Positions 1 to 9,110 of a stretch of DNA of 64,000 nucleotides are shown one piece after another. A model generated the notes under the pieces. That model saw nothing but the letters and a program-made list of their open reading frames with translations, was not told where the DNA came from and ran no database searches. How positions within the stretch are numbered: position 1 is the first letter of the stretch; the number at the start of each line of letters is the position of its first letter. Position numbers and translations under genes: made by a program. Origin of the DNA: Clostridium sp. KNHs214 (lineage in GTDB: Bacteria > Bacillota > Clostridia > Clostridiales > Clostridiaceae); the NCBI RefSeq assembly GCF_000744935.1, contig NZ_JQMW01000009.1, positions 930,001 through 994,000 on the forward strand, read 5' to 3'.

Positions 1-719
1 ACAAATGCTATAGTAATCATCATCGTTCTGCTTTGTACAGAATTAAATGTATACAAGCAGTAAGCGATGAAAATAGATGGTGTTATTATACTAAGCATAT
101 TGTCAATAAACTCTATAGAATAATCTTTTAGGATTGTCCTATGCTTTGAACTACTATCCTTTAGCATTTTAATTTCACTCTTTCTTTTATTTAAAGCCAA
201 AAATAAAGATAGTAAAACAGTACATAAAATAAGCCATGGTGATAAAATAACGTTAGTAGCCACACTACCACTTTCCACTCTTAAAACAAAACCTAATGTG
301 ATTACCATAACATCGATTATTACTATATTTTTTAGCTTGAATGTATATAATATGTTTAAGATTATATATGATAGACTTATTATAAATATTTTATAATTTA
401 CATTTATTCCTAAAGCTATTACCCCTAATAATAATAAAATATCTAATATTATCCCCTGGGTTTTACTTACTTTACCACTAGCTAAAGGTCTATTTTTCTT
501 TTCAGGATGACATTTATCTTTTTCAATATCTATAATATCATTTAATACGTAGATACAAGATGATGTTAAACAAAATATTACAAAAGTCATTAAGTTTTTC
601 TTTAGCAAGTCCATATTCAAGAAATTACCTGAGAAAACTATAGCTGCGAATACAAATGAATTCTTTATCCATTGTTTTGGTCTAGTTAGTTTGATCATTT
701 CCTTAAAATTCAAATTCAT
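1..719 (-). CDS. UbiA-family prenyltransferase, decaprenyl-phosphate phosphoribosyltransferase-like (partial)
   Basis: The frame runs off the left edge, so about 239 codons are present and the C-terminus is missing. The ATG at 719 follows an AGGAG site at normal spacing. The protein is very hydrophobic, with several likely membrane helices. Residues 60-82 carry the Asp-rich UbiA motif in the form NDxxDxxxDxxHPxKxxRP. The HPxKxxRP part is typical of the polyprenyl-phosphate phosphoribosyltransferase branch (DPPR synthase-like), rather than of menaquinone or heme O prenyltransferases. It lies downstream of the first spoVS but beyond a strong terminator, so it is probably a separate unit. The family is clear; the substrate is inferred from the motif only. 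Confidence 0.8.
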   Translation of the reverse strand, partial: MNLNFKEMIKLTRPKQWIKNSFVFAAIVFSGNFLNMDLLKKNLMTFVIFCLTSSCIYVLNDIIDIEKDKCHPEKKNRPLASGKVSKTQGIILDILLLLGVIALGINVNYKIFIISLSYIILNILYTFKLKNIVIIDVMVITLGFVLRVESGSVATNVILSPWLILCTVLLSLFLALNKRKSEIKMLKDSSSKHRTILKDYSIEFIDNMLSIITPSIFIAYCLYTFNSVQSRTMMITIAF

Positions 720-779
720 ATTGTTCTCCTTTCAAAATATATAAATAGCACTCTATAAGATTTTAATACATTTTATATT

Positions 780-822
780 AAATTAAAAGAGCTTGTTTTT
801 AAACATTATAAAAACAAGCTCT
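780..822 (-). terminator. Intrinsic terminator after the first spoVS
   Basis: A perfect 13-bp inverted repeat (788-800 with 810-822, 9-nt loop) lies about 30 bases past the spoVS stop. On the minus strand it is followed by TTTTAATTT. Confidence 0.85.
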
Positions 823-853
823 AAGAAAACATTTTCATTATAAATAACCTAAA

Positions 854-1114
854 TTATCTTGGTTGAACTATAAGTTTTATAGCTGTTCTTTCTTCACTTT
901 CAATTTTAATATCTGTAAAAGCTGGTATACAAACAAGATCTACACCACTTGGTGCAACAAAACCCCTTGCTATGGCAATAGCTTTAATAGCTTGATTTAT
1001 AGCACCTGCTCCTATAGCTTGAATTTCTGCAACACCGTGTTCTCTTATTACCCCTGCTAATGCGCCTGCTACTTTGTTTGGTATTGATTTAGCTGAAACC
1101 TTTAATACTTCCAT
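854..1114 (-). CDS. spoVS: Stage V sporulation protein S (copy 1)
   Basis: This is an 86-residue protein of the usual SpoVS length, with the family-typical start MEVLKVSA and the core EIQAIGAGA..QAIKAIAIARG. SpoVS is a small Alba-like, probably nucleic-acid-binding protein needed for late spore assembly in Bacillus. By hand count it is identical to the second copy at 53.6 kb at 65 of 86 positions. The start is set by AGGAGG just upstream. It follows rny as in Bacillus, but both genes end in strong terminators. Only a sigma-A-like promoter is evident here, unlike the second copy. The N-terminal third differs most between the copies. Confidence 0.95.
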   Translation of the reverse strand: MEVLKVSAKSIPNKVAGALAGVIREHGVAEIQAIGAGAINQAIKAIAIARGFVAPSGVDLVCIPAFTDIKIESEERTAIKLIVQPR

Positions 1115-1140
1115 ATTAAACCTCCTATTGTAAGTCTTAT

Positions 1141-1170
1141 AGTATAACTCATATCATACTATTTCTACAA
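1141..1170 (-). promoter_or_regulatory. Possible sigma-A promoter for spoVS copy 1
   Basis: TTGTAG (1165-1170) lies 18 bases from TATACT (1141-1146) on the minus strand. It sits just past the rny terminator and would give spoVS its own start. The -35 is weak. Confidence 0.4.
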
Positions 1171-1226
1171 AAAATTCAAAAACCCTTTTAAATTTTGCTT
1201 TTAAAGGTACAAAATTCAAAAGGATT
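1168..1226 (-). terminator. Intrinsic terminator of rny
   Basis: A 17-bp stem pairs 1210-1226 with 1181-1197, with two G-T wobbles, 12 bases past the rny stop. On the minus strand it is followed by TTTGAATTTTTT. Confidence 0.85.
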
Positions 1227-1237
1227 TCGATTGTAAA

Positions 1238-2779
1238 TTATTTAGCGTATTCTATAGCTCTTGTTTCTCTTATAACATTAATCTTTATTTGTCCTGGATA
1301 CTCTAACTCGTTCTCAATTCTCTTAGCTAAATTTCTAGCCATTTCAACAGTAGCAAAGTCATCTATACTATCTGGTTTTACCATTATTCTAATTTCTCTA
1401 CCAGCTTGTATTGCAAATGATTTTTCTACGCCTTCAAAATCGTTAGCTATTTCTTCTAACTTTTCCAATCTCTTAATATAAGCTTCCAAAGTTTCTCTTC
1501 TTGCTCCAGGTCTAGCAGCCGATATAGCGTCAGCAGCTTGAACAAGTACAGCCTCTAGAGATTGAGGTTCTACATCTCCATGATGGGCTTCAATAGCATT
1601 AACTATTACAGAAGATTCTTTGTATTTCTTAGCTATTTCTGCTCCAATAGCAGCGTGTGGACCTTCTATTTCGTGATCAACAGCTTTGCCTATATCATGT
1701 AATAGTCCAGCTCTCTTAGCAAGTGCAGGATCTATTCCAAGTTCTGATGCCATAAGTCCAGCAAGATGTGCTACTTCCATTGAGTGTTTTAGCACATTTT
1801 GACCATAGCTTGTTCTGTACTTCAATCTTCCTAGAAGTTTAATAAGTTCTGAATGAAGTCCATGTATACCGGTTTCAAATGTAGCTTGTTCGCCCTCTTC
1901 TCTAATTATGTTTTCAACTTCTTTTTTGGCTTTTTCCACCATTTCTTCTATTCTCGCAGGATGAATTCTTCCATCGACTATTAATTTTTCAAGAGCAATT
2001 CTAGCAACTTCTCTTCTTATTGGATCAAATGCGGAAAGAATAACAGCTTCTGGAGTATCATCTATTATAAGATCCACACCAGTGAGAGTTTCTAAAGTTC
2101 TTATATTTCTTCCCTCTCTACCAATAATCCTTCCTTTCATTTCGTCATTAGGAAGAGCTACTACATGTACTGTAGTTTCAGCCACATGATCTGCAGCACA
2201 TCTTTGAATAGCATAAGCTATAATTTCACATGCTTTTTTGTTGGCTTCTTCTTTTATTTTTGTTTCTTCTTCTTTAATTAGCATTGCAAGATCATGTCTA
2301 ACTTCTTTTCTAGTTTGTTCTAATAATAATTCCTTAGCTTCTTCAGAAGTTAAGTTAGAAATTCTTTCTAACTCTTGTTTTTGAGTTAAATACAAATTTT
2401 TTACTTCTTGTTCTGTTTTTTCAAGCTCTTGTTGCTTTTTATTAATAGTCTCTTCTTTTTTCTCTAAAACTTCACTCTTTTTGTCCAAAGATTCTTCTCT
2501 TTGAATATTTCTTCTTTCTAGTCTTTGGATTTCATTACGTCTTTCTCTTGATTCTTTTTCAAGATCATTTCTTAATTTATGAACTTCTTCTTTAGCCTCT
2601 AATACGGCCTCTTTCTTAGCAGACTCAGCTTCCTTTTTAGCTTCTTCTACAATATTTCTTCCCTTTTCCTCTGCTTTAGATATATTAGCACTGGAAATAT
2701 TCTTTCTGATATATACTATAGTAGTAAAAGCTACAAGTAAAAAAGCTATAACTGCCATTATCGTATACTGTATAGGCAT
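1238..2779 (-). CDS. rny: Ribonuclease Y
   Basis: A 513-residue protein with RNase Y architecture. An N-terminal membrane anchor (about residues 5-25) is followed by a long charged coiled coil (about 30-190), a KH domain with [10 protein letters not shown], and an HD domain with HSMEVA...LLHDIGK. RNase Y is the membrane-tethered endoribonuclease that starts mRNA decay in many Firmicutes. The length is close to the Bacillus enzyme (about 520). ATG at 2779 follows AGGAGGTG. Next to recA is the usual clostridial position. It has its own consensus promoter (2893-2921) and terminator, so it is probably monocistronic. Confidence 0.97.
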   Translation of the reverse strand: MPIQYTIMAVIAFLLVAFTTIVYIRKNISSANISKAEEKGRNIVEEAKKEAESAKKEAVLEAKEEVHKLRNDLEKESRERRNEIQRLERRNIQREESLDKKSEVLEKKEETINKKQQELEKTEQEVKNLYLTQKQELERISNLTSEEAKELLLEQTRKEVRHDLAMLIKEEETKIKEEANKKACEIIAYAIQRCAADHVAETTVHVVALPNDEMKGRIIGREGRNIRTLETLTGVDLIIDDTPEAVILSAFDPIRREVARIALEKLIVDGRIHPARIEEMVEKAKKEVENIIREEGEQATFETGIHGLHSELIKLLGRLKYRTSYGQNVLKHSMEVAHLAGLMASELGIDPALAKRAGLLHDIGKAVDHEIEGPHAAIGAEIAKKYKESSVIVNAIEAHHGDVEPQSLEAVLVQAADAISAARPGARRETLEAYIKRLEKLEEIANDFEGVEKSFAIQAGREIRIMVKPDSIDDFATVEMARNLAKRIENELEYPGQIKINVIRETRAIEYAK

Positions 2780-2892
2780 TCCAACACCTCCTTTGCTTAT
2801 TCCGTTTCCGTCAAAAGGAGCAAAACGAAAGCTTTGAAAAGGTGTTTCATTTACTAAAATAATTGGCTCATGATAAACCAGTATTTGTATTT

Positions 2893-2921
2893 ATTTTATA
2901 TTAATTTTATATAGATGTCAA
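2893..2921 (-). promoter_or_regulatory. Sigma-A promoter of rny
   Basis: A perfect -35 TTGACA (2916-2921) is 17 bases from TAAAAT (2893-2898) on the minus strand. It lies in the recA-rny gap and leaves a leader of about 105 nt. Confidence 0.8.
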
Positions 2922-2951
2922 GATTTCAAAAGAATAAGAATTTTTTAAATG

Positions 2952-4007
2952 CTATTCAGCTTTCTTTTGAGCTTTATCTTCTGGCTCTTTTTTGGGAGTA
3001 TCCACTTTATTGCTATTGGCTTTTAATCCATTCTTTTCTCGTACTCTATTTTCTATTTCTAAAAGCAATGATGGATTATCCTTTAAGAACTGCTTCGAGT
3101 TTTCTCGTCCTTGTCCTAAACGAGTGTCTCCATAAGAGAACCATGCACCACTTTTGTTTACTATATCTTCTTCTACTCCCATATCTAAAACATTACCCTC
3201 TCTAGATATACCTTTACCGTACATGATATCGAATTCAGCTTTTTTAAAAGGAGGAGCAACTTTATTTTTAACTACCTTTACCCTTGTTCTATTCCCTAAA
3301 ATTTCTTCCCCTTGTTTTATATTATCTATTTTTCTTACATCCATTCTTACAGAAGAATAGAACTTTAATGCTCTTCCACCTGGGGTAGTTTCGGGATTTC
3401 CAAACATGATGCCAACTTTTTCTCTTAGCTGGTTTATAAATACAATTATACAGTTTGTTTTATTTATAGAACCAGCTAGTTTTCTTAATGCTTGTGACAT
3501 CAATCTTGCTTGAAGTCCTACGTGAGAGTCACCCATTTCTCCTTCTATTTCAGCTCTTGGAACAAGAGCTGCTACTGAGTCAACAACTATTACATCTACC
3601 GCGCCAGATCTAACTAAAGCCTCTGCAATTTCAAGCGCCTGCTCGCCTGTATCTGGTTGTGAAACTATTAAGTTTTCTACATCTACGCCTAAATCATGTG
3701 CATAATTAGGATCTAATGCGTGCTCAGCATCTATAAAAGCTGCTGTTCCACTATTTTTTTGAGCCTCAGCTATTATGTGAAGTGCTACTGTAGTTTTTCC
3801 TGAGGATTCTGGTCCGTATATCTCTATTATTCTTCCTTTTGGTACTCCACCTATACCTAATGCAATATCTAAACTCAAACATCCTGTAGAAATACAATCT
3901 AACTTAGGAATTTCATGATCTCCTAATTTCATTACTGAACCCTTACCAAATTGTTTTTGAATTTGGGTTAAAGCAGCATCTAATGCTTTTAGTTTTTCAT
4001 TATTCAT
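2952..4007 (-). CDS. recA: Recombinase RecA
   Basis: A full-length 351-residue RecA. Walker A GPESSGKT is at residues 65-72, followed by [15 protein letters not shown] (Walker B region) and the loop L2 segment [19 protein letters not shown]. The C-terminus is a charged Lys/Glu tail, as usual. RecA forms the filament for homologous recombination and triggers LexA self-cleavage. No intein or intron interrupts the frame. ATG at 4007 follows a GGGAG site. A consensus promoter and a LexA box lie immediately upstream, so damage induction is expected. Confidence 0.98.
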   Translation of the reverse strand: MNNEKLKALDAALTQIQKQFGKGSVMKLGDHEIPKLDCISTGCLSLDIALGIGGVPKGRIIEIYGPESSGKTTVALHIIAEAQKNSGTAAFIDAEHALDPNYAHDLGVDVENLIVSQPDTGEQALEIAEALVRSGAVDVIVVDSVAALVPRAEIEGEMGDSHVGLQARLMSQALRKLAGSINKTNCIIVFINQLREKVGIMFGNPETTPGGRALKFYSSVRMDVRKIDNIKQGEEILGNRTRVKVVKNKVAPPFKKAEFDIMYGKGISREGNVLDMGVEEDIVNKSGAWFSYGDTRLGQGRENSKQFLKDNPSLLLEIENRVREKNGLKANSNKVDTPKKEPEDKAQKKAE

Positions 4008-4038
4008 ATTATCTCCCTAATGGGATTCACCTTCCTTT

Positions 4039-4052
4039 CGAACAGTTGTTCT
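4039..4052 (-). promoter_or_regulatory. LexA (SOS) box of recA
   Basis: The sequence contains GAAC-N4-GTTC, the Gram-positive LexA half-sites at the standard spacing. It begins two bases after the -10 element of the recA promoter, so bound LexA would block initiation. Confidence 0.85.
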
Positions 4053-4053
4053 T

Positions 4054-4082
4054 ATTATACAATATATATTTATATAGGTCAA
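4054..4082 (-). promoter_or_regulatory. Sigma-A promoter of recA
   Basis: TTGACC (4077-4082) and a perfect TATAAT (4054-4059) are spaced 17 bases apart on the minus strand. The -35 starts only a few bases beyond the pgsA terminator. Confidence 0.85.
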
Positions 4083-4087
4083 CTTAT

Positions 4088-4120
4088 ACAAAAAGTCCCT
4101 ACTACATTTTTGTAGGAACT
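4088..4120 (-). terminator. Intrinsic terminator after pgsA
   Basis: A 9-bp stem (4112-4120 with 4094-4102, one G-T pair) is followed by TTTTT on the minus strand. It separates the rpsO-pgsA gene row from the recA promoter. Confidence 0.85.
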
Positions 4121-4156
4121 TCTATTCTAATTATTAACCTTATATACAAATTTTAA

Positions 4157-4702
4157 TCATTTATCTAATTTTAAAACTTGCTTATTTTTTACAAAATAAT
4201 CCACACCTGAAATTATAGTAATTATTACCGCTAATAATATAGTTATTTTAGATAATGATATAATCCAATGTTCAGGATATGTTTTACTTATTAAAGAAAT
4301 TATTATAGCTACCATTTGAGTTACAGTTTTTATTTTTCCCCACCAACTAGCAGCAATAACTATTCCTTCTGAAGCCGCTATAGTCCTAAGTCCCGTTACA
4401 GCAAATTCTCTAGCTATAATTATTACTGCTGCCCAAGTTCCTATTATATGAAATTCAACTAAAGCAATTAGAGCTGCAGTTACTAATAATTTATCTGCTA
4501 GGGGGTCCATAAATTTTCCAAAACGAGTTATTTGATTTCTACTTCTAGCAATATAACCATCAAGTTTATCTGTTAGTGAAGCTCCAATAAATATAATAGT
4601 TGCAATAGTGGTACCATAAGGTATCCCTGTTATAGTAATAAAAACTAAAAATATAGGTACTAAAAAAATTCTTATGAGTGTTAACTTATTTGCAAGATTC
4701 AT
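4157..4702 (-). CDS. pgsA: CDP-diacylglycerol--glycerol-3-phosphate 3-phosphatidyltransferase
   Basis: An integral membrane CDP-alcohol phosphatidyltransferase of about 181 residues. It shows the complete signature DGYIAR..........GKFMDPLADK, with the Asp residues that bind metal and CDP-diacylglycerol. It makes phosphatidylglycerol phosphate, the first step to anionic phospholipids. The frame could begin at TTG 4711 or GTG 4705, but ATG 4702 sits best behind AGGAG. The gene overlaps the end of rimO by 17 bases, so the two are probably translationally coupled. It is the last gene before a terminator. Confidence 0.95.
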   Translation of the reverse strand: MNLANKLTLIRIFLVPIFLVFITITGIPYGTTIATIIFIGASLTDKLDGYIARSRNQITRFGKFMDPLADKLLVTAALIALVEFHIIGTWAAVIIIAREFAVTGLRTIAASEGIVIAASWWGKIKTVTQMVAIIISLISKTYPEHWIISLSKITILLAVIITIISGVDYFVKNKQVLKLDK

Positions 4703-6020
4703 CACATACAACTCCTATTAAATCATATTCTAATGCTTCGGTAACTTTTATTTTTATAAAGTTTCCTACATGTAATATTTTATCACATTTAAACCAAATT
4801 GCACCATCAATTTCTGGAGCCATTTCATAGCTTCTCCCATACCAATATTCATCCTTCTTACCTTCTATAAGTACTTCATATATTTTATTTATTTTATTAT
4901 TATTTTTTGACCTAGAAACCCTTTGTTGCGTAATCATTAGTTCCCTATATCTTTTTTCTTTAACTTCCTCCGATATTTGATTATCCATTAAAGCTGCTTT
5001 TGTTCCTTCTTCCTGGGAATATTTAAATACACCTAACTTATCTATTTTTACATTCTCAATGAATTCTTTTAATTCAGAAAAATCCTCTTCCGTTTCTCCA
5101 GGAAATCCTGTGATAATAGAAGTTCGTAAAACAACATCAGGCATTTTATTTCTTATATAATCTATTGTTTCTAATATATCTTCTTTTCTGCTTTTTCTTC
5201 TCATGTTTTTAAGTACATTGTTACTGATGTGCTGAAGGGGTAAATCTATATAGTGGCATATTTTAGAGTTACTAGCCATTTCATCTATCAATTCTACTTT
5301 TAGCTCTTCAGGATAACAGTATAAAATCCTTATCCACTTAATAGATTCTATATTAGATATTTCCCTTACTAATTGATGTATTTTATTATTACCATATATG
5401 TCTACACCATATTTAGTAGTGTCTTGAGCCACTAAAATAATTTCCTTTACCCCTCTTTTTGCAAGTACATGTGCTTCCTTTATAATATCTTCTAATTTTC
5501 TACTTCTATATTGTCCCCGAATATACGGTATTGCACAATAAGAACAATAATTACTGCAGCCTTCTGCAATTCTTAAATAAGCTGTATGTGAAGGGGTCGT
5601 TAATATTCTTTCTCCCTCATTAATACATGAGTTACTGTAATTACAATAATCTTTTTTTTCACTTGTATTTAAAAATTCATCAATACCTTTTAATAAATTT
5701 TCATAGTCATTTACTCCATAAATCAAATCTAATTCCGGAATAAGATTTAAAAGTTCCTTGCCGTATCTTTGTGTAAGACATCCCGTGGCTATTAATAGTT
5801 TGCAATTATTATTCTTATACTGAGCCATTTCCAGTATTGTATTTATGGCCTCTTGCTTTGCTTCTTCTATAAACCCACAAGTATTAACTATTAATATATC
5901 AGCAGCTTTTGGTTCGTTGATTATTTCATATTTTTCATGTATCTTACCTAAGATTATTTCTGAATCAATTCTGTTTTTATCGCAGCCTAAACTAATAAGA
6001 CCAACTTTGTATTTATTCAA
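4686..6020 (-). CDS. rimO: Ribosomal protein S12 methylthiotransferase RimO
   Basis: A 444-residue methylthiotransferase. The N-terminal UPF0004 domain has LGCDKNRIDSE; the radical-SAM domain has CSNYCSYCAIPYIRG with the CxxxCxxC cluster ligands; the C-terminus is a TRAM domain. LGCDKNRxDSE marks RimO, which methylthiolates an Asp of ribosomal protein S12, rather than MiaB, which modifies tRNA. It lies between ftsK and pgsA, the usual place for this gene in clostridia and bacilli (ymcB is elsewhere). The start at ATG 6020 follows a GGAGG-like site. Confidence 0.93.
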   Translation of the reverse strand: MNKYKVGLISLGCDKNRIDSEIILGKIHEKYEIINEPKAADILIVNTCGFIEEAKQEAINTILEMAQYKNNNCKLLIATGCLTQRYGKELLNLIPELDLIYGVNDYENLLKGIDEFLNTSEKKDYCNYSNSCINEGERILTTPSHTAYLRIAEGCSNYCSYCAIPYIRGQYRSRKLEDIIKEAHVLAKRGVKEIILVAQDTTKYGVDIYGNNKIHQLVREISNIESIKWIRILYCYPEELKVELIDEMASNSKICHYIDLPLQHISNNVLKNMRRKSRKEDILETIDYIRNKMPDVVLRTSIITGFPGETEEDFSELKEFIENVKIDKLGVFKYSQEEGTKAALMDNQISEEVKEKRYRELMITQQRVSRSKNNNKINKIYEVLIEGKKDEYWYGRSYEMAPEIDGAIWFKCDKILHVGNFIKIKVTEALEYDLIGVVCDESCK

Positions 6021-6064
6021 TTCATTTCCTCCTTATTAACAATTATTTCCTTGGTAATAATTTC

Positions 6065-8275
6065 TTATTCATTTTCTTTATCTAATAATACTTGTCTGGG
6101 TTTACTTCCATTTCTTCCGGAAATTACTCCTTTATCTTCTAATTGCTCTATTATCCTAGCAGCTCTATTATATCCTATTTTTAATTTTCTTTGCAATAGT
6201 GATGTTGATGCTTGTCCTTCTTGTATAACTATATCTATAGCAGTATCTAATAATTCATCCTCATCATTATTTTCTTTTGCTACAGATGAATTAATTTGCT
6301 CTATTATTTCCTCTTTATAATCTATGTCCTCATGTTTATCTTTTATGAATTGAACTACGTTTTCTACCTCTTCTTCAGAGATAAATGCTCCTTGTATTCT
6401 CATAGGTTTAGATTCACCCACTGGATAAAAAAGCATATCACCTTTTCCTAAAAGTTTTTCTGCTCCTGAAGAATCTAGTATGGTTCTAGAGTCTATTTGG
6501 CTTGAAACTGCAAAAGAAATTCTAGATGGAATATTGGCTTTAATAACTCCAGTTATGACATCCACAGATGGCCTTTGAGTGGCAATTACTAAATGCATAC
6601 CTGCTGCTCTAGCCATTTGAGCTAACCTACCTATATATTCTTCAACTTCTCCAGGACATACCATCATTAAATCAGCTAATTCATCTATTATTATAACAAT
6701 AAAAGGCAATTTTTCCTCTACTGTTTTCTTAGCATATAACTCATTATATCCATCTATATTTCTAACACTATTATCTGCAAAAAGTTTGTACCTTCTAGTC
6801 ATTTCATTTACTGCCCAATTAAGTGCTCCAGCAGACTTTTTAGGATCAGTTACTACTGGTATTAAAAGGTGTGGAATTCCATTATATATACTTAATTCAA
6901 CTACTTTTGGATCAATTAAAAGTAATTTTACATCCTTTGGAGAATATTTGTATAATAAACTTATAATTAAAGTATTTATACAAACACTCTTGCCTGATCC
7001 TGTGGCCCCAGCTACTAGAAGATGTGGCATTTTACTTAAGTCCGCTACTACACATTTCCCGGATATATCTTTTCCCAAGCAGAAGGTTACAGATTTATTA
7101 GAACTTATAAATTCTTCACTTTCTATAACTTCTCTTATATAAACTGCAGTTAATTCTTTATTTGGTATTTCTATGCCTACTGCTGATTTGCCAGGTATAG
7201 GTGCTTCGATTCTTACTGCTGATGCGGCCAAACTAAGTGCTATATCATCTGACAAATTCACAATTTTACTTACTTTAACTCCTGCTTCTGGTTGAAGCTC
7301 ATATCTAGTTACTGAAGGACCTTTGGTTACTTGAAGGACTTTTGCTTCTACACCAAAGCTGCTTAAAGTTTCTTCTAACTTATTGGCACTATTTATTAAA
7401 TCCCGTTTATCTCCTTTTTTCATCTTAGATAAATCATTTATATTCAAAAGTTCTGTAGAAGGATATGTATAATTTATCTCTTCTGACAAAGAAGAACTTT
7501 TTTGTATTTCTCTCGAAAGCTGATCATTTATATTTTCATTACAATCTTCTACATGTGGAGTGGATTTATGATTATCTTTGTTTTCTTCATCTTGAAAACT
7601 ATTTTTTAAGAAATCTATAATCTTTATTTTATCATTTTTATCCTTTAAAAGTTTGGGCTCTGTATACTCTGCTGCAGCACTTTCTCGTATGTCCTTATTA
7701 CTACATTCATCACTATTTTTTTTCATTTCTTTTAAATTAGCTTTAATATTATAAATAATATTACCTAGGGATAAATTTAGTATTATTATAGATGATATTA
7801 TATATATACATAAAAATATAATATAGCTTCCAATCTTACCAAAGAGCCTGTATAACTGCACATCTATTATGTAAGCTATGACTCCGCCATGTAATGCACT
7901 AGATGAATTCCATATTTTTTTTATTCCATCTAACATGTGACCTACTGAATAATAATTGTCTATAGCTAACATTCCAACAAAAAGAAGAGTATTAATAAAA
8001 AATAAAATTATTCCATAAAATTTACTATTTACTTTTATTTTACCCCCACTATATATATACATTATTCCTAAAAATATAATTAAGAATGGCAAAACATAAG
8101 TTCCTATTCCGCAAAATAAGATAAATGTACTTTTTATAAACTCACCAAAAATCCCTGAAGATTTTGTCATGTATATACTAAATATAGATAACAAACCAAA
8201 GGTTACTAAGCCTAGTCCTTTTATTTCATTATGGCGATTTACACTTTTCTTAGTCGAGTTCCTTCTTTTTCCCAA
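6065..8275 (-). CDS. ftsK: DNA translocase FtsK/SpoIIIE
   Basis: A hexameric DNA pump that moves chromosomes through the closing septum and, in spore formers, into the forespore. An N-terminal membrane domain of about four helices (residues 20-180) is followed by a variable acidic linker. The motor domain has Walker A GATGSGKS and Walker [13 protein letters not shown]. The C-terminal winged-helix gamma domain (about 665-735) reads the polar KOPS/SRS sequences. The frame extends to TTG 8290, but GGAGGTGA overlaps that codon. TTG 8275, eight bases after GGAGG, gives [10 protein letters not shown] and is the likely start. Whether it works in division, sporulation or both cannot be told. Confidence 0.96.
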   Translation of the reverse strand: MGKRRNSTKKSVNRHNEIKGLGLVTFGLLSIFSIYMTKSSGIFGEFIKSTFILFCGIGTYVLPFLIIFLGIMYIYSGGKIKVNSKFYGIILFFINTLLFVGMLAIDNYYSVGHMLDGIKKIWNSSSALHGGVIAYIIDVQLYRLFGKIGSYIIFLCIYIISSIIILNLSLGNIIYNIKANLKEMKKNSDECSNKDIRESAAAEYTEPKLLKDKNDKIKIIDFLKNSFQDEENKDNHKSTPHVEDCNENINDQLSREIQKSSSLSEEINYTYPSTELLNINDLSKMKKGDKRDLINSANKLEETLSSFGVEAKVLQVTKGPSVTRYELQPEAGVKVSKIVNLSDDIALSLAASAVRIEAPIPGKSAVGIEIPNKELTAVYIREVIESEEFISSNKSVTFCLGKDISGKCVVADLSKMPHLLVAGATGSGKSVCINTLIISLLYKYSPKDVKLLLIDPKVVELSIYNGIPHLLIPVVTDPKKSAGALNWAVNEMTRRYKLFADNSVRNIDGYNELYAKKTVEEKLPFIVIIIDELADLMMVCPGEVEEYIGRLAQMARAAGMHLVIATQRPSVDVITGVIKANIPSRISFAVSSQIDSRTILDSSGAEKLLGKGDMLFYPVGESKPMRIQGAFISEEEVENVVQFIKDKHEDIDYKEEIIEQINSSVAKENNDEDELLDTAIDIVIQEGQASTSLLQRKLKIGYNRAARIIEQLEDKGVISGRNGSKPRQVLLDKENE

Positions 8276-8297
8276 TAAAATCACCTCCAAAAAAATA

Positions 8298-8324
8298 TTT
8301 CTACATAACCTACAAATATCCTCT
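8298..8324 (-). promoter_or_regulatory. Possible sigma-H promoter before ftsK/spoIIIE
   Basis: AGAGGATAT (8316-8324) fits the sigma-H -35 consensus RnAGGAWWW. GTAGAAA (8298-8304) lies 11 bases downstream and differs from RnnGAAT at one base. The motif is short and the DNA is A+T-rich, so chance is possible. Confidence 0.4.
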
Positions 8325-8340
8325 TATATTTAAAATATAA

Positions 8341-8372
8341 ATAAAATATAACCATAGGATTTACCTATGGTT
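8341..8372 (-). terminator. Terminator hairpin enclosing the tepA stop codon
   Basis: A 9-bp perfect stem pairs 8364-8372 with 8350-8358. The loop (8359-8363) contains the TAA stop of the gene (8361-8363), so the last codons form the ascending arm. The U-tract is interrupted (ATATTTTATTTATATTTT), so termination may be partial. Confidence 0.65.
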
Positions 8373-9056
8373 TTCGGAGCTACTTATCATAGAATTTAGT
8401 TTTGTCAGCGCTTTACTGATTCCACCTACCTCATCTATAAGACCATATTCCACAGCTTTCTCTCCTATTAATATGGTTCCCATATCATTTAAAAGTTCAT
8501 CAGTTGCTAACATCATATTTTTTAGAGTTTCTTTATTAATATTAGATGTTCTTACAATAAATTCTGATATTCTTTCTTGCATTTTTTGAAAATACTCAAA
8601 AGTTTGAGGTACTCCTATAACTAGTCCATTCATTCTTATAGGATGTATTATCATAGTAGCAGAAGGGGATATAAAAGAGTATTGAGCTGAGGTAGCTAGA
8701 GGAACTCCTATGGAATGCCCTCCTCCTATGACTAATGATACTGTAGGTTTTGAAAGACTTCTTATCATTTCAGCAATGGCAAGCCCTGCTTCTACATCAC
8801 CGCCTACAGTATTTAATATTATCAATAATCCTTTTGTATTCTCATCTCTTTCTGCATCTATTAATTGAGGTATAACATGCTCATATTTAGTAGCTTTAGT
8901 TTGAGGTGGTAACATCATGTGACCTTCTACTTGACCTATTATAGGCAAAATTCTTATGGGGTCAGTAGGTGCAGGCATATCTGATATTCCCAATTCTTTT
9001 ATATTCTCCCTAACGTTTTCTTTTTGATTTTGTAGCTGCTGTTCATTAGTATTCAT
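8361..9056 (-). CDS. tepA: ClpP-family serine protease, TepA/YmfB type
   Basis: A 231-residue ClpP/crotonase-fold protein. The GGGHSIGVPLA segment holds the catalytic Ser and MIIHPI the catalytic His, so the active site looks intact. An N-terminal stretch of about 30 polar residues is longer than in housekeeping ClpP. The Bacillus homologue TepA lies at the same place, before spoIIIE, and has been linked to secretion and to degradation of spore proteins. Housekeeping ClpP would normally be next to tig/clpX, so this is the paralogue. ATG 9056 follows GGAGGGATGCATAC. Confidence 0.85.
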   Translation of the reverse strand: MNTNEQQLQNQKENVRENIKELGISDMPAPTDPIRILPIIGQVEGHMMLPPQTKATKYEHVIPQLIDAERDENTKGLLIILNTVGGDVEAGLAIAEMIRSLSKPTVSLVIGGGHSIGVPLATSAQYSFISPSATMIIHPIRMNGLVIGVPQTFEYFQKMQERISEFIVRTSNINKETLKNMMLATDELLNDMGTILIGEKAVEYGLIDEVGGISKALTKLNSMISSSENHR

Positions 9057-9110
9057 GTATGCATCCCTCCTAACAACCCTATTTTGTGTTAGAAAGGATA
9101 TATATATACA

